This document shows, one piece after another, positions 26,133 through 38,324 of a stretch of 64,000 nucleotides of DNA. The stretch's first letter is position 1. Every line of letters begins with the position of its first letter. The stretch spans positions 1 through 64,000 of the forward strand of contig MU623501.1 of assembly GCA_025201765.1 (NCBI GenBank). Direction: 5' to 3'. Below the pieces are notes generated by a model. That model saw nothing but the letters and a program-made list of their open reading frames with translations, did not search any database and was not told where the DNA came from. The DNA is from Daldinia sp. FL1419 (Eukaryota; Ascomycota; Sordariomycetes; Xylariales; Hypoxylaceae). Position numbers and translations under genes: made by a program.

Positions 26133-27431
26133 GTGGTCACCCTGCACGACCCTCGTCTACTGCTTCGTCGTCGACAGTTAATATAAACGAAAATGATAGA
26201 TTCAGTAGTTTTGACAGCATCGGCGATGATTACAAGCCTAGGCGCATTGCTGTAGGCGAAGGCGACGCTAGAGACATCGAAGAAGGCGATGAACTAGTTG
26301 AAAAGGGAACGGGTTACCAAGTCGCTCAGAATCAGCCAAAGAGTCGTTTCGGCTGGGCTGTCTTTTGGATAGTAGTAAACACTCTGGCGACGATTGGTAT
26401 TGTATGTTCCCTTTGCCTTATTACTATCCTACAAGTACCTATAATTAACTTCCATAATTTGTTAGGTTTTCACAAATAAGGCGATCTTCTCAGATCCCTC
26501 TTTGAAGCTCGCGCAGTTAACGTTTGCTGCTTTTCACTTCTTTATGACATGGTTGCTTCTTTTCATGTTGTCGCGACCTCGCTTCGCGTACTTTAATCAC
26601 CGCCGCATTGCTCTGCGAGATATCATTCCCCTTTCTGTCGCTATGTCACTAAACGTTATTCTCCCGAATCTATCATTGGCTTTTTCTTCCGTTACTTTTT
26701 ATCAGGTCGCGCGCATTCTACTTACTCCAACCGTCGCAACCATGGACCTTATTTTATATAAGTCTATGCTGCCTCGAAATGCCGTCCTAGCTCTTATCCC
26801 TGCTTGTATAGGTGTCGGTATGGTTTCTTATTATGATTCGCTCCCGACGAATAACGCCAATGTCAAGAGCACATCGAGTTTAGGCGTAGCATTCGCTTTT
26901 AGTGGAATATTTGCTTCGTCGCTATACACGGTATGGATTAAAAGCTATCAGCGAAAGCTGAAAGTTTCGAGTATGCAGTTGCTCTTCAACCAGGCGCCTG
27001 TTTCCGCGTTCCTCCTACTTTACGTTATCCCTTTCGTGGATATATTTCCTACCTGGACAGAAGTCCCAATGACTCGATGGTTAATGATACTAATGGTAAG
27101 GTGAAGAAGATTACATATCAGAAAAGTTCACGGCTGACCTTATAGTCCGGCATATTTGCTGCTTTGATTAACCTATCACAATTTTTCATTATTGGCCAAA
27201 CAGGGCCTGTTTCGAGTACCGTCGTCGGGCACTTAAAAACATGTCTCATAGTAGCACTAGGTTGGGCTACATCTGGAAGATCAGTTGGTGACAAATCCAT
27301 CGTCGGCGTCTTTGTTGCGATTGGGGGGATTATCACGTAAGTTGTCAAGGCCTTTCTGGACATCAATTACAATTTGCTAAGTATGACTTAGGTATTCAAT
27401 TGTGATGCTGCGGCAGGCGACTCGCGGTTGA
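26120..27431 (+). CDS. Nucleotide-sugar/triose-phosphate transporter family (SLC35E-like)
   Basis: Four exons, 26120-26401, 26466-27095, 27146-27336 and 27392-27431, encode 380 residues. The first 80 or so residues are hydrophilic and acidic, as in cytosolic tails of this family. The rest holds about ten hydrophobic segments of the TPT domain. Typical stretches are TNKAIFSDPSLKLAQLTFAAFHF, given here only by its first part TNKAIFSDPSL, then LSLAFSSVTFYQVARILLTP, and PVSSTVVGHLKTCLIVALGW. The length is normal for the family. The protein should sit in the Golgi or ER membrane and exchange a nucleotide sugar; the substrate cannot be read from the sequence. The neighbouring dehydratase makes a deoxysugar nucleotide a possible cargo, but this is only a guess from position. 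Confidence 0.85.
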
Positions 27432-29667
27432 AGGATGATATATCATGAAGGGGGGTTATCGTTCCGCTCCGCAGCTGGGGGAATAGAGTTGCGATTCTAG
27501 ATAGGCCATTAGAAGATCGTATATATTATTAGATCCTATGGTTCCAGGTGTTATCATGACGGTACATGGGGATTCTTATAATCGGTGTGCCAGTGATAGT
27601 ATATCATGTGCTTTCTAAGGCACGCCACGGTAAACAGAGATTCAATACGATACACATCATATACGCACGTGTTAGCTAAGACGTTTAAGAATGACAACAA
27701 CTTGGGAATATCAATTTTTTTTTCTCTTTTTTTTTCTTTTTGGATGTCCCGTGTTTTCTCATATCCTAGACTAGATTTGGTAGGTCTTTTACCGCTTAAC
27801 GCAAGCGGATCCTAGCGAAACAAGCGATATTTCCGTTGTTAGATGAAGATTCAAGTATGTAGGCACCTTAGATATATCGATTTGCCTAGCAAGGAAAGCT
27901 TTCAGGCAGGGCATTTATTATTTAGGGAGTAGCCCAGGTACTTAGGTAGGTTAGATGAAGGGAAATAATGGCCCTGTCAATCTTTTCCAAAAGCCCGATA
28001 GGAGATTGCATGATTACGGGTTCTGGAGCAAAGTCATTTGCCTTGATATAATATTACACGTTTCCATCTATCTTGATGCCCATGGAAGTATGCTCCTTAA
28101 TCTCGCGATCGGATTCCTAGTATCCAAAGGCTCTCCCCTTACGAAGCTTGAATCTTCTTCATGACGCTACGCATCGGCACCAGTCATAATGAAAATTGAA
28201 AGACAGCAAAAATTGCACTCGCTACGATCCACGAGGGATAATAGAAGAGGGTCAACTCCGCGCTGTGCGATGCAGGTTTCTCCTCTTAAGAAGCCTCATT
28301 TTTGAGCGAGGATTCTTCGAGCAAGGTAAGTATGAAGAAGAAAGAAAAAGACAAATTAGAATTAACTACGGGCAGAAGAATTGGAATAGTTATGCAAATT
28401 AAGATTGGATATCACGTGGGGTAATTGAGAGTGGTGGGGTAGGTCCGTGCGATTGCCCAAGAAGTCAGGTACCTGGCAGCCACCTGCCATGACATAATTC
28501 TGCCCGCCCCACCGCCCTAAATATTATTATTTATTGCTGATGTCCTTTTTCCGTTTCTTCTCACTTTTTTCTTTCTTCTTCAGCTCTCTTTGCCTCATGG
28601 CTTAGATCAAGTGTAGTATCTGTTCTTTTCAGCTTAATCTCTGAAAGAGTCACACGATGGCTCAATTTTTGATTATTCTTATTTTTGCGTTAAGGGAGCC
28701 AATCCTCTGCGCTTGCGCATGGCTACTCTCCCACTGTGTCCCTGGTATTACACTGGCTCCAGGCGACGCGAACTTTGACTTTCGTTACTTTCCCTAGCAG
28801 GTTTCTAGGGATGTGAAGAAGGTTGCTTTTTTTACAATATATTCTCCCTACGAGTATATCTCCATTGGCATGATACGTGCGTAGGAACTTAGCTATCTCC
28901 GATTATCAAGAGATGGTCTTAAGTCCATTCGGATACTTTATAATGAAGCAATAGCCATTGTAGAGGGATCATCTACAAAGCCATGCGTAGGATGAAGCTT
29001 TATTGGTAGATAATATCTTGCGCGATGCTTTGAATTCCTACATCAGAGTCGGTAGAATACGCGTAACTCCTTAACATCGTCGCCCAGACCGAATACCATA
29101 TAACATATATGTAACTTAGCTTGTAGGTTAATACATAGTATGCTAACCGTGCTTGGATTCATATATCTCTTAGCTTAGGCACAATATACCATAACGGGTT
29201 AGCGTGTATGATAAGCCTGGCACAAGCGCCATAAGACATGACCTCACGCAGCAGTCACATCCTACTTTTTGTACATACATGTGTAGGAGTATGGAAGTAA
29301 TCGCACAAGGCTTCCAATTTCCACTTCGTAGCTGCCCTGTATATCACCCCCCCATGAGCTTCCATCCGACCAACATACGAAGCGCATACTTTCTCTATTA
29401 CTGATTTGTTCAATTATTTCGAAATTACACACGTACTTGAAGATAATATCGGCGTATTCCCTCTATTTGTAATTGATACTAAGACCTTTATCAGTCGGCG
29501 CCCGTTCGCCAATTCTCCCCTCCCCCACATTCACCTGTTATCCGTCGCCGCACCATAATACGCTTTAACAGCCAAATGCGATAGAGTCACTTCAAAACGC
29601 CTGGACTTGAACCTTTTTCAAATTATAGCTTTGTCTCGGGAGCTACCGCAGACACAAGTGAATCACT
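27432..29667. other. Intergenic, 2.2 kb
   Basis: No gene is supported. Pyrimidine-rich tracts at 27716-27745 and 28540-28600 are typical of fungal promoter and intron sequence. Frames at 27955-28164 and 28196-28402 are short and unlike any family I know. Confidence 0.45.
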
Positions 29668-31824
29668 ATGTGGAACGACGAGGAGGATAACAACCCCTAT
29701 GGGACAAGCTTTGAGCGGCGTGATTCCATTACATCTTCTTCTGCACACCCTACTTCTCCAGGTTCTCGCGACTGTAAGTCAAGCCCACCTTCTTTTTACC
29801 CTGCCAGGATCGAGAAAGAATAATGTGGGAAACCATAGCGTTGGATGACTCTCCTGACGAGGCTGATCCCGACTGGGAATATGTAGACCAACATCGCCCG
29901 AACACCCCGTCTTCTAATGGCGAAGATATCCCGCCACCTGTCGCCTACGGGCAGCAGACCACTGGCCCGGATAGCGATGATGAATATGGGGCTCAGGATC
30001 AGCAGGCGCCGCGAAGGAAACCAGGTGGTTATGACAGTCGAATTGAGCAGATCCTCTACGAAAACCCGGAGCTTCCCATTCTAATCACAGATGCCGGAAA
30101 AAGCATGGAGAGCGGCGGCAAGTATATTGTTTATACTATTAGAACTGGCGTGCGTTCCTATCCGAATTTGTAGCGGCTTGTGATACTTACGTGGAATCTA
30201 GGATCTAGAAGTTCGACGTCGATACTCCGAATTCGCATCATTACGCGATGCATTAACCAGGCTTCATCCTACTCTGATTATCCCCCCGATTCCCGAGAAG
30301 CATACGATGGCCGACTATGCCGCGAATCCAACTAATGCGAAGCAAGACCAACAAATTATTGATTTGCGAAAGCGCATGTTGGCCGTTTTCCTAAACCGCT
30401 GCCGGCGGATGGAGCAGGTCCGGGATGATGGAGTTCTATGGAGATTCCTCGACCCGAATGTTAGCTGGGTATGCGCGCGCCTATATTGCCTAGGCGCATT
30501 ACTATGGCTGACTTGATAATAGAACGAAGTTCTACACTCGCATCCTGTCTCATCTATTCCAAAGTCGATTATGAAAGCACCACCACTGGATACGGCAAAC
30601 CCTACGCCGGCCCATTCGTATCTCCCAGTGCCAGCTACTTCCGCCAAGCTGAAGACACCCGTGAACCCGCCCCCAGGTCCAGTGTTTGATAGTTCCAGCA
30701 CCGTTGCCTCTCAGATACTCCGCCGATTCCCTCCTGAAGCTCATGGTTTAAACGAACAGGAATTAGATCCATATTTCCTTACTTTCGAAGCATCCATCAA
30801 AGAACTAGAGCAAGCACTAATGGGGCCAATGGAGAAAGTTAACAGACGGACACTCAATCACCTAAGTTCTCTAGCAACAGACCTTTCGGATCTAGGCGCT
30901 AAGTATAATGCCTTTGCGCTCTCCGAACCATCTCCATCCCTAGCTGCAGCCATTGAGAGAGTGGGTCAAGCTGCGGATTCGTCCTATATTGCGACGGAGG
31001 AACTGTCAAGTTCACTAGGAGCAAGCTTTGCCGAACCCATGAGAGAAAGCGCCCAGTTTGCGGGTGTTGTTCGTAACGTACTACGATACAGGATTTTGAA
31101 AAGAGTCCAGCAAGAAATGGCTAATGACGAGCTACTAAAGAAAAAGGCCCTCTTAGAGCAATTAGAGAGCAGTGAGGCCGAGGCAAAACGGATTGATCAA
31201 TACCTCAGCAGCAGCCAGCAAATTGGGGGAGGCCATCAAGTCCATGCGCCTCGAAGATCGGTTAGCATGCGAGAAACTTCGACACATCACAGGGAAAGTA
31301 GTGGGGAGGATACGGCATCTATTGACTCGGATTTCCCCCCGAGCCATGCAGATATTTCGTCAGCACCTTCGGCGAGAGTAGGAGTTCCTGAAAGGTCGAC
31401 ACCCGGACCGAACCATAAGAAGGCCCCTAGCAGTAATTCTATCACCAACAAGATCTTCGGTCCGATACGCCATGCAATACAAGGCGTTGCCGATGTAGAT
31501 CCGGAGAGAACCCGCCGCGACGCTATAGGGAAGACGCGTGAGAGTATAGAGCAGCTAGAGCAAGCTCAGGTGGCGGCAGCACAGGATGTCAGGGACGCGA
31601 GTGCAAGCATCCTACAAGATCTCAAGAGGTTCCAAAGCGAGAAAGAAGACGACCTCAGGCGCTATATGGTAAGTTTATCCAGCTGTCCTTCTAGCTAGTA
31701 TTGCGATATAGCTGACAATGAATGAAAGCTTGCCTATGCGAAGAGTCAAATTGAATGGGCTAGAAAGAACAAAGAGACATGGGAGGAAGCGAAAGCCGAG
31801 GTTGAAAAGATCGATGAGACGTAG
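29668..31824 (+). CDS. snx41: Sorting nexin Snx41/Atg20
   Basis: Five exons, 29668-29773, 29839-30149, 30202-30468, 30523-31668 and 31729-31824, encode 641 residues. The acceptor of intron 1 is the TAG at 29836-29838; nearer AG sites would produce a stop codon. The N terminus MWNDEEDNNPYGTSFERRDS is characteristic of filamentous-fungal Snx41. The PX domain spans about residues 105-228, with RRRYSEF, PPIPEK and a WRFLDP end, and should bind phosphatidylinositol 3-phosphate on endosomes. The rest is a helical BAR-like region that ends in a coiled coil (WARKNKETWEEAKAEVEK). The protein works with Atg24/Snx4 in endosomal recycling and selective autophagy in yeast and related fungi. A Ser-rich linker at about 440-530 interrupts the BAR region. 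Confidence 0.92.
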
Positions 31825-32260
31825 AGCGTCCAGAGAGAACTCCGGGGGTCAAAATACCCTGAAGCTAAAATGCAGGACTGGTCAGACGATGGTTTTCTTG
31901 TTCTATAAGGTTGCCGCAATTTGCCTCGTTTGGAATGGATAATCGATAAGACGGAAACATCATCGATATGTCATAAGGACCTGGTCGGATTAGAACCTTC
32001 TACGGGAGTTGGGAGTCTACGAGGTAACCCAAGGCTGTCTTTAATATGAATGATATTACGTTGAACTTTTACGCTCACAACAACATCGGTAGTAGGATGT
32101 AAGGGGCCAAGTCTCAAACCGGATGCCTAAGCCAATCTTCCAAACGGGTTGACTATAACCTTTCATCTTCGTATACTAGTACGGACCTCAGACTAGCACT
32201 TTTTCAAGTCCTCAGGCACCCCATGTTCTAAAATGTTCCAGTTGAGATTGGTCTGCTCGA
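31825..32260. other. Short convergent intergenic region
   Basis: This region lies between the 3' ends of snx41 and the V-ATPase proteolipid gene. No ORF or repeat of note was seen, and it should hold both 3' UTRs. Confidence 0.5.
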
Positions 32261-33164
32261 TCAGTATAAACATTGAGTGACGTTCTCCTTCGACTTGGTT
32301 AACATTAAGATTCCAACAATAACGCCATAGAGGCCAAGGACTTCGGCGAAGATTAAGATTAGAACCATGCCAATGTAGAGTCGCGGCTGCTGACTACTAG
32401 CTCTCACTATAGTAGGATTTTATTAGCCCTCTTAGCATTTGATTATAACAAGCCTTTAAAGGGGAGTTGGCAAAAAACACATTAAGGACTAACCTCCTGC
32501 GTCCCCGACTATGCCGATGGCAAACCCAGCCGCGAGACCGCTAAGTCCGACGCTTATGCCGGCGCCAAGCTGAAGAAAGCCTTGATGCAAGGGCATCTTC
32601 TCGACTAAGTCGCCCGAGATAATAACGCTGGCGACTAGACCGTAGATGGAGAGGATCTGAGCCATGATCGCGCAGAGCCTACGCGTACACATGGCAAACC
32701 GACGTCAGCATTGCTCTTTTAATTTTCACCCACACTCTTTTCCTCCCGCCATAAGGCCGGCAGCGGTATTTTTCTCGGGCGGGTTGTGGAAAGGAGGGGA
32801 GGCGTACGTGTTCTGCATCAATCGATCTGGGTGGATGATCCCCGAGGAGAAGATGGCCCCGGCTGACTTGGCGGTTCCGTAGGATGCGCCTAGGACTGTG
32901 AAGACGATGGAGGCTGCGCAGCCCATCGCTCCGAAGAAAGACTACGGGGCGCGCGAGGTCAGATGTGTTGGAAGATACTGGGGCAGTGATGGAATGGGTC
33001 CTTTAGACCCAACACGTACAGCGTAAACCGGGCTGTATAGGTGATTACTCGGTTAGCAATGCGTCTGGTTCTTCCAATTAGATGCAAGAGACGAACCAGC
33101 GAGCCTCGTAGATGACATCTGCGAATGCGGGATTCATCTCGGATAGTATCGTCTGCTGAGCCAT
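32261..33164 (-). CDS. V-ATPase proteolipid subunit c, divergent paralogue
   Basis: The model has five exons: 33097-33164, 33020-33032, 32808-32941, 32494-32678 and 32261-32406, giving 181 residues. The second exon has only 13 nt and encodes PVYA. It restores the family motif CPVYA-FFGAMGC, which would otherwise be missing. Four membrane helices follow, including GASYGTAKSAGA, LGAGISVGLSGLAAG and GDAGVRASSQQPRLY. The proton-binding Glu lies at about 155 in LIFAEVLGLYG. Canonical c subunits have about 160 residues; this one has an N-terminal extension of about 20. It also differs from fungal Vma3 and Vma11 in loops (SSGIIHPDRLMQN, GDLVEKMPLHQG). It is therefore probably an extra paralogue in the V-ATPase rotor ring or a specialised variant. 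The intron 1 donor GTTCGT is unusual, but fits the frame. Confidence 0.82.
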
Positions 33165-35571
33165 AGAAACTGCTACAGTCAAAGGGCTATGGGCGTGTCA
33201 CTTCAACGAAGTAAAGTCTTTAGCAATAGTTACAGTTTATTCACTTTAGGCACGCTGTCGCATGGCAGACGGCAAGAGCTAATATGTATATTTCCCTCCT
33301 TATGGTATGGTATTCCTATCGATGCGACGTTGAATAAATCCTCATCACCTATTCGTCCCTTGGTCTGGTGATGACGCAACGTAGACAAGTTGGCTTGCAG
33401 GTAGAAGGATAACCTATTGGCTGATTGGCTGTCGAGACATTGTCTTTATATCTTCAGCTAAGCTGGATTATAAGCGAGGAGAGGTTTCGCCTAAGGGACC
33501 AATTGTGTTCGAATAGTGAATAGGTACATGGAGGGAAATAGATACCTACGTTCTAGGATGGATCGCTTCATTATTAAGCCGAGTAGTACAGCAGAGGTAC
33601 GGGCTGACTGAACATACCTAACCTACGCGCATATGTGTAACCCCTATTATAGCTTTGTATGTGTACTAGGTCATGTCTAATCGTATGCATCCGATATGAT
33701 GGAATATAAGGCACAAAGGTTGATCATGTGGCTTACTTTGTGGCATCCCCGGTGAGCCTCGTTAGGTATGTAGGTACTTTAAGCATCTTGGTAATGACTA
33801 CCCCTATAAGGTACCTATTGCATAGAAAGTAGCACAAGTTCAAACCAGACGAGATGCAGCTTCGAGTTGAAGTGTACAAACTTTAATTCTATGTGGGAAG
33901 GGGCTTAGGGGTTAGCGCATGTAGTACTTATTGACAAGATTAGATTTAAGGAAAGAAGACTCAGGGTAGGATCTTTTAAATTACCTACCTGTTATGGATT
34001 TGTCAAGAACAAGTCTTTTTTTTTCCTTTTGAAAAGTCACTTGGCGGGAATCATGCATTTCCTGGTATCTGGAACAGAACTTCTTTCCGGCTAACCCTAA
34101 CCCTTCCGGCTTGCGTGTTCTTACGTGTTCTTCTTCTGCAAAGAAGCTTGGCTGGAAACTAATGCATACCTAGGTTAGGCATTTTTCACAATTGATTCTC
34201 GCTCAAATCTAACAAAGGGCATCTCCGTTATGTCCGTATCCGTCTAACCTAGGTATTCGCCAAGCGGCTCTTCACCGGCTTCAGCCTCGCGACTTACTCA
34301 AATTGAATTCTGCGCCAAGAGAATCGCCAAGGGGACCCGTTGGATTATCATCATCTATATTATGGTATATTATGGATTACATTGTGCATTCGGTTTGTTT
34401 CGTCGGAGCAACGACTAGTTAGGTCGTTGGATTACGGCGATAACGGAAAGATCCCCAAATACAGTCACTCTGTATCGCCAATAAAATGTAGGCATTTTGG
34501 TCATTTCTTGGGGGTTATTTTGAGCTCAGTGAAACAATCATGATTGGGCGGCTCTACAAGATCCGTGCTTAGGGCTGTTTGACGTGTTGCTCGGAAAGCC
34601 CCTTTGAAAATGGACCCTAGTCCAACGTATCCAACAGGACCAACATTTGATACTGCCAACCGTATCAGGATGCTAAATTGTCATCTTAGAGCATTTGCTC
34701 GTCCAGTTTCCGAAGAAAGCGCCTGGATTGTTTGCATTGAATCATACCAGATGGCTCTGCTTACGTCGATAACAAAGAGTTATTAATTAACCCGTCGTGG
34801 TCACTTGGGCAAGCTGGCCGGCTTCTTTCTTACAAGATGACTATTTGCTGCCCCTGACTTCTTTAAGGGAGATAGTTAGCGAAAGCCGAGAATTTGAATG
34901 GACGCGCGTCAGATGCGCCAAGTCTAAACACTTATGAGCGGACTCCCCACTACGGTCTCTCCCCTACTCTTCACCGTGACTTGAATTGCCAAGTGAGGAT
35001 CCAAGTGAGGATCGCCTCCCATTTGACAATCCCGGTCCATATCACAAAGCATACGTGCGCATAGCTGCGCATACCATCCTGAGACCCTCAAGTACCTTGG
35101 CTCAGCCGGAGTGGCTCAGCTATCCAACTGCCTTTCGAGTTCGTCACATTCGGCCAACCAAACTCCCCGAATCTTCTATTCACATCACGCCGAGCAACTG
35201 GATTGCTGGATTCGTTTGTTTTATTCCTTTTTAAATAATATTTGTCTTTACCCCCCGCGATTTTCGATTTCTTATTTCCGTCCCTATATACCGTTTCTTT
35301 TTTTTCTTTTTTTTTTTTTTTTTTTCACGTCACGCCTCTAGACCTCCTCTTAGACCCGGCCGGCCACGCACGACTTACGAATCCCGTTCCACTGTACTTG
35401 ATACATCATTTGCCTCCTTTGCTGTGGACAATTTTACATATAACTAGGCAACTCGGTCTCCTACCGATAGATATTTCATTTTATGTCTAGGTTATAGCAT
35501 ATAACTAACGCTGTAATCGTATGCTTTGGGCGGATGGTATAGAGTTATCTCGACAGCTTTCAATCTTCAAT
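33165..35571. other. Intergenic, 2.4 kb
   Basis: No gene is supported. A long T-rich tract is at 35295-35327, and a 20-bp purine/pyrimidine-rich stretch near 34015. The small frames at 33189-35490 lack coding character. Confidence 0.45.
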
Positions 35572-37058
35572 ATGAAATCGGCAATAATACTTGCCCTTGC
35601 GGCAAGTGTATCCGCTATTCCGGCAGATGCACGTAATTTACAGAGTAGTATCGGCCACCCAAGGGTTATAAGCTTGTCCACAGAACGAAAGACCATCTCA
35701 AATCCAGTAAAGCGAGATCGTTTACGACGGAGGGATGGCACCTTTAGAGCAGAACTAGACAACGAGGTATGATATGAGAATCTTAGGCATTTAATCTGCA
35801 TTTCTTACTAAGCCACCGATAGGAGACGTTATACTTTGTGAATGGCTCATTAGGAACGCCATCGCAACCCATACGCATGCACTTGGATACCGGTAGTAGT
35901 GACCTTTGGGTAAATAGTGCCTCTTCGTCTCTATGCTCTCAGAGATCAGACCCTTGCTCTTTCGCCGGGACATATGACGCCAATTCTTCTACTACTTACG
36001 AATACGTGGGAAGCTGGTTTAATATATCCTACGTTGATGGCTCCGGGGCCAGTGGAGATTATGTCACTGATACTATCAGAATCGGGTCTTTGGCGCTAGA
36101 GAAGTTCCAGTTCGGAGTCGGGTACCAAAGTAGCTCGGAGCAGGGTATACTCGGTATCGGATACCCCGTTAATGAAGTTCAAGTTGGTCGGGCTGGAAAA
36201 GATGCATACGACAATCTTCCGAAGAAGATGGTGTCAGCTGGGCAGATACAAAGGAACGCCTACAGTCTATGGCTGAACGATTTAGATGCCAATAAGGGTA
36301 GCATTTTATTTGGAGGGGTCGACACGGCGCAATACACAGGAAGTCTCCAGACGCTTCCGATCCAATCTAGCGGTGGCGTCTTCTCGGAGTTCATGATTAC
36401 TTTGACCTCCTTGTCAGTGGGGGACACCACCATCGCCGATAACCAGGCCCTCGCTGTGCTGCTCGACTCGGGCTCCTCGCTCACTTACCTACCTGACAGC
36501 ATGGTTTCGGGTATCTACGATGCGGTTAACGCGCAGTACGACTCGAGCGAAGGCGCAGCCTATGTACCATGTTCCCTAGAGAGCCAGACGGAAACGATCG
36601 ACTTCGTCTTTTCAGGGCCCAAGATCTCGGTGGAAATGAACGAGCTCGTGCTAGATCTGGTGACGGCAACGGGACAACGCCCCACATTTTCGAACGGCGT
36701 CGAGGCATGTCTATTCGGCATCGCCCCAGCCGGTTCGGGAACGAACGTTCTAGGCGATACATTCCTTCGATCAGCTTATGTCGTTTACGACCTCGAAAAT
36801 AACGAGATTTCGATCGCGCAGACCAATTTCAATACGACAGAGTCGAATGTCCAGGAGATTCCCAGCGGCACGGGCATTCCGGATGCCACTGCAGTAGCTA
36901 ATGCCGTCCAGGCAACAGAGGGCATCGTACGGGGTAACGGCAACGGAGGTGCCGGTTTGGGCGACAGCACAGACGACGCTGCGATGACGAGCGTCTCTAT
37001 TTCGATGACGGTTTTATTCCTATCCCTTGGAATCGCCACGATGGCCTCGATTATTTAA
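35572..37058 (+). CDS. Secreted or GPI-anchored aspartic protease (pepsin family)
   Basis: Two exons, 35572-35766 and 35823-37058, code for 476 residues. The start ATG at 35572 is preferred to the upstream in-frame ATG at 35521 because it directly begins a signal peptide (MKSAIILALAASVSA). A pro-segment follows, ending at the dibasic run KRDRLRRR near residue 52, a likely kexin site. The catalytic motifs are DTGSS (Asp about 87) and DSGSS (Asp about 280), and the family motif LGDTFLRSAYVVYDLEN is present. The C terminus is a Gly/Asp/Ser-rich linker ending in a hydrophobic tail (ISMTVLFLSLGIATMASII), which suggests a GPI signal as in yapsins and Candida/OpsB-type proteases. The protein should act at the plasma membrane or cell wall. 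Confidence 0.9.
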
Positions 37059-38324
37059 GTTGCGGAGATTATACCCCATGTTGTTGAGATCTGGATTACG
37101 GGATGGCATTAAGCATTGCAGGGCGTTAGGGTCGCATATTAAGCTGCTTCGAAATTTCGACACGGCCGATCTGATTTATTTCCCCGGTACTGGAATTCTA
37201 GTATAGATAACCGACGGTCATGGAGATTGCATTAGGCAGTTGCGTGATATCCGTAGGAGCGTTCATTCGCTTAGCATGGCCATATTGAAGATGGAAATTT
37301 AGCACCGTTGTATCTACGGGTTATCGTATAAATTCATGCTGATATTAAGCACTTGCCTATACTATGTCTATTGTTTTTTTGTGCGGATATGGGAGTGACT
37401 TTATATTATAAATTTCAACCGTCTTCATTGCGGATGAGCTAGATTTACTAGACTCTCCTCATAGTCGGAGAATTATAAAACAGACACCCGCCCACTTCGA
37501 CTACGACTACGATGCTATCTATTTTACATCTTCGAGGCTTGCAGAATCTACACCGGGTTATTCTTGCTGTAAACCACACGAAGACTCGAGATAGAGATTC
37601 ATCTGGTGTGATATTTCTGCCGGTTTATATTATTCTTGGCATTGGCGTTCGGGGTAAAGGTTTCACCATATTTTGATGTTGGGTACCTATGTAGTAGGAT
37701 ATAAACGGGTTCAGGGGTAAGGTCGGATTAGATTGTACGTAACAAGACTTTGAGTCTTGCCAAGTCTTGCCGAGAGTCTTCTGCATGGCCTCGTCGTCGT
37801 TTTAAAGGGGAAGCCTTGGTTTTTTTTTTAGGGGGGAGGGGTGTATGTTGTTGTTTGCCTTGTCGTTGGGTATACTATGCACTACGAGATACAGGTAGTG
37901 CCTAGGTTAGGTCGGGATAGATTTGTGTTTGTATTAACTTAGGGGCTATTAATATCAAGAAAGTAAGTGCTTCAGTCTGGGCTTAAGGGTATTAGATATC
38001 AGAGCATATTCGCGATGTCGAGGGAAAGGAAATATAAGGCCGTTGTAAGGTGCAGTAGCGTGTGCTTGTTCTAGTGGCGTTGAATGGAAAGTTACGCGAC
38101 ACAGCTCTGGTTTCTATGATGATTGTGGAGGAGGGGGGGCGTGATTAGGTACTTATTATTAGAACTTAACCTGCTATGGACGTATACGCTCTCGAGAGAC
38201 GCTCTCGAACTCCCTTCGACGCGACGAGCTATCCCTAACCATTTCTATATAGAAAGTTTTCCGATTTTCGTCAGACGGGGCACGTTAACCCCCTATCAAG
38301 TCGTCTCTTGTCTTGTCTTGTCCT
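37059..38324. other. Intergenic between protease and small Cys protein
   Basis: There is no convincing ORF. The region from 37823 to 37850 holds a T tract followed by a G-rich run. It should contain the 3' UTRs of the two convergent genes. Confidence 0.45.

Noticed and set aside
35521..35571. Earlier in-frame ATG of the aspartic protease
   Set aside because: It would place 17 hydrophilic residues before the signal peptide; the start at 35572 is more plausible.
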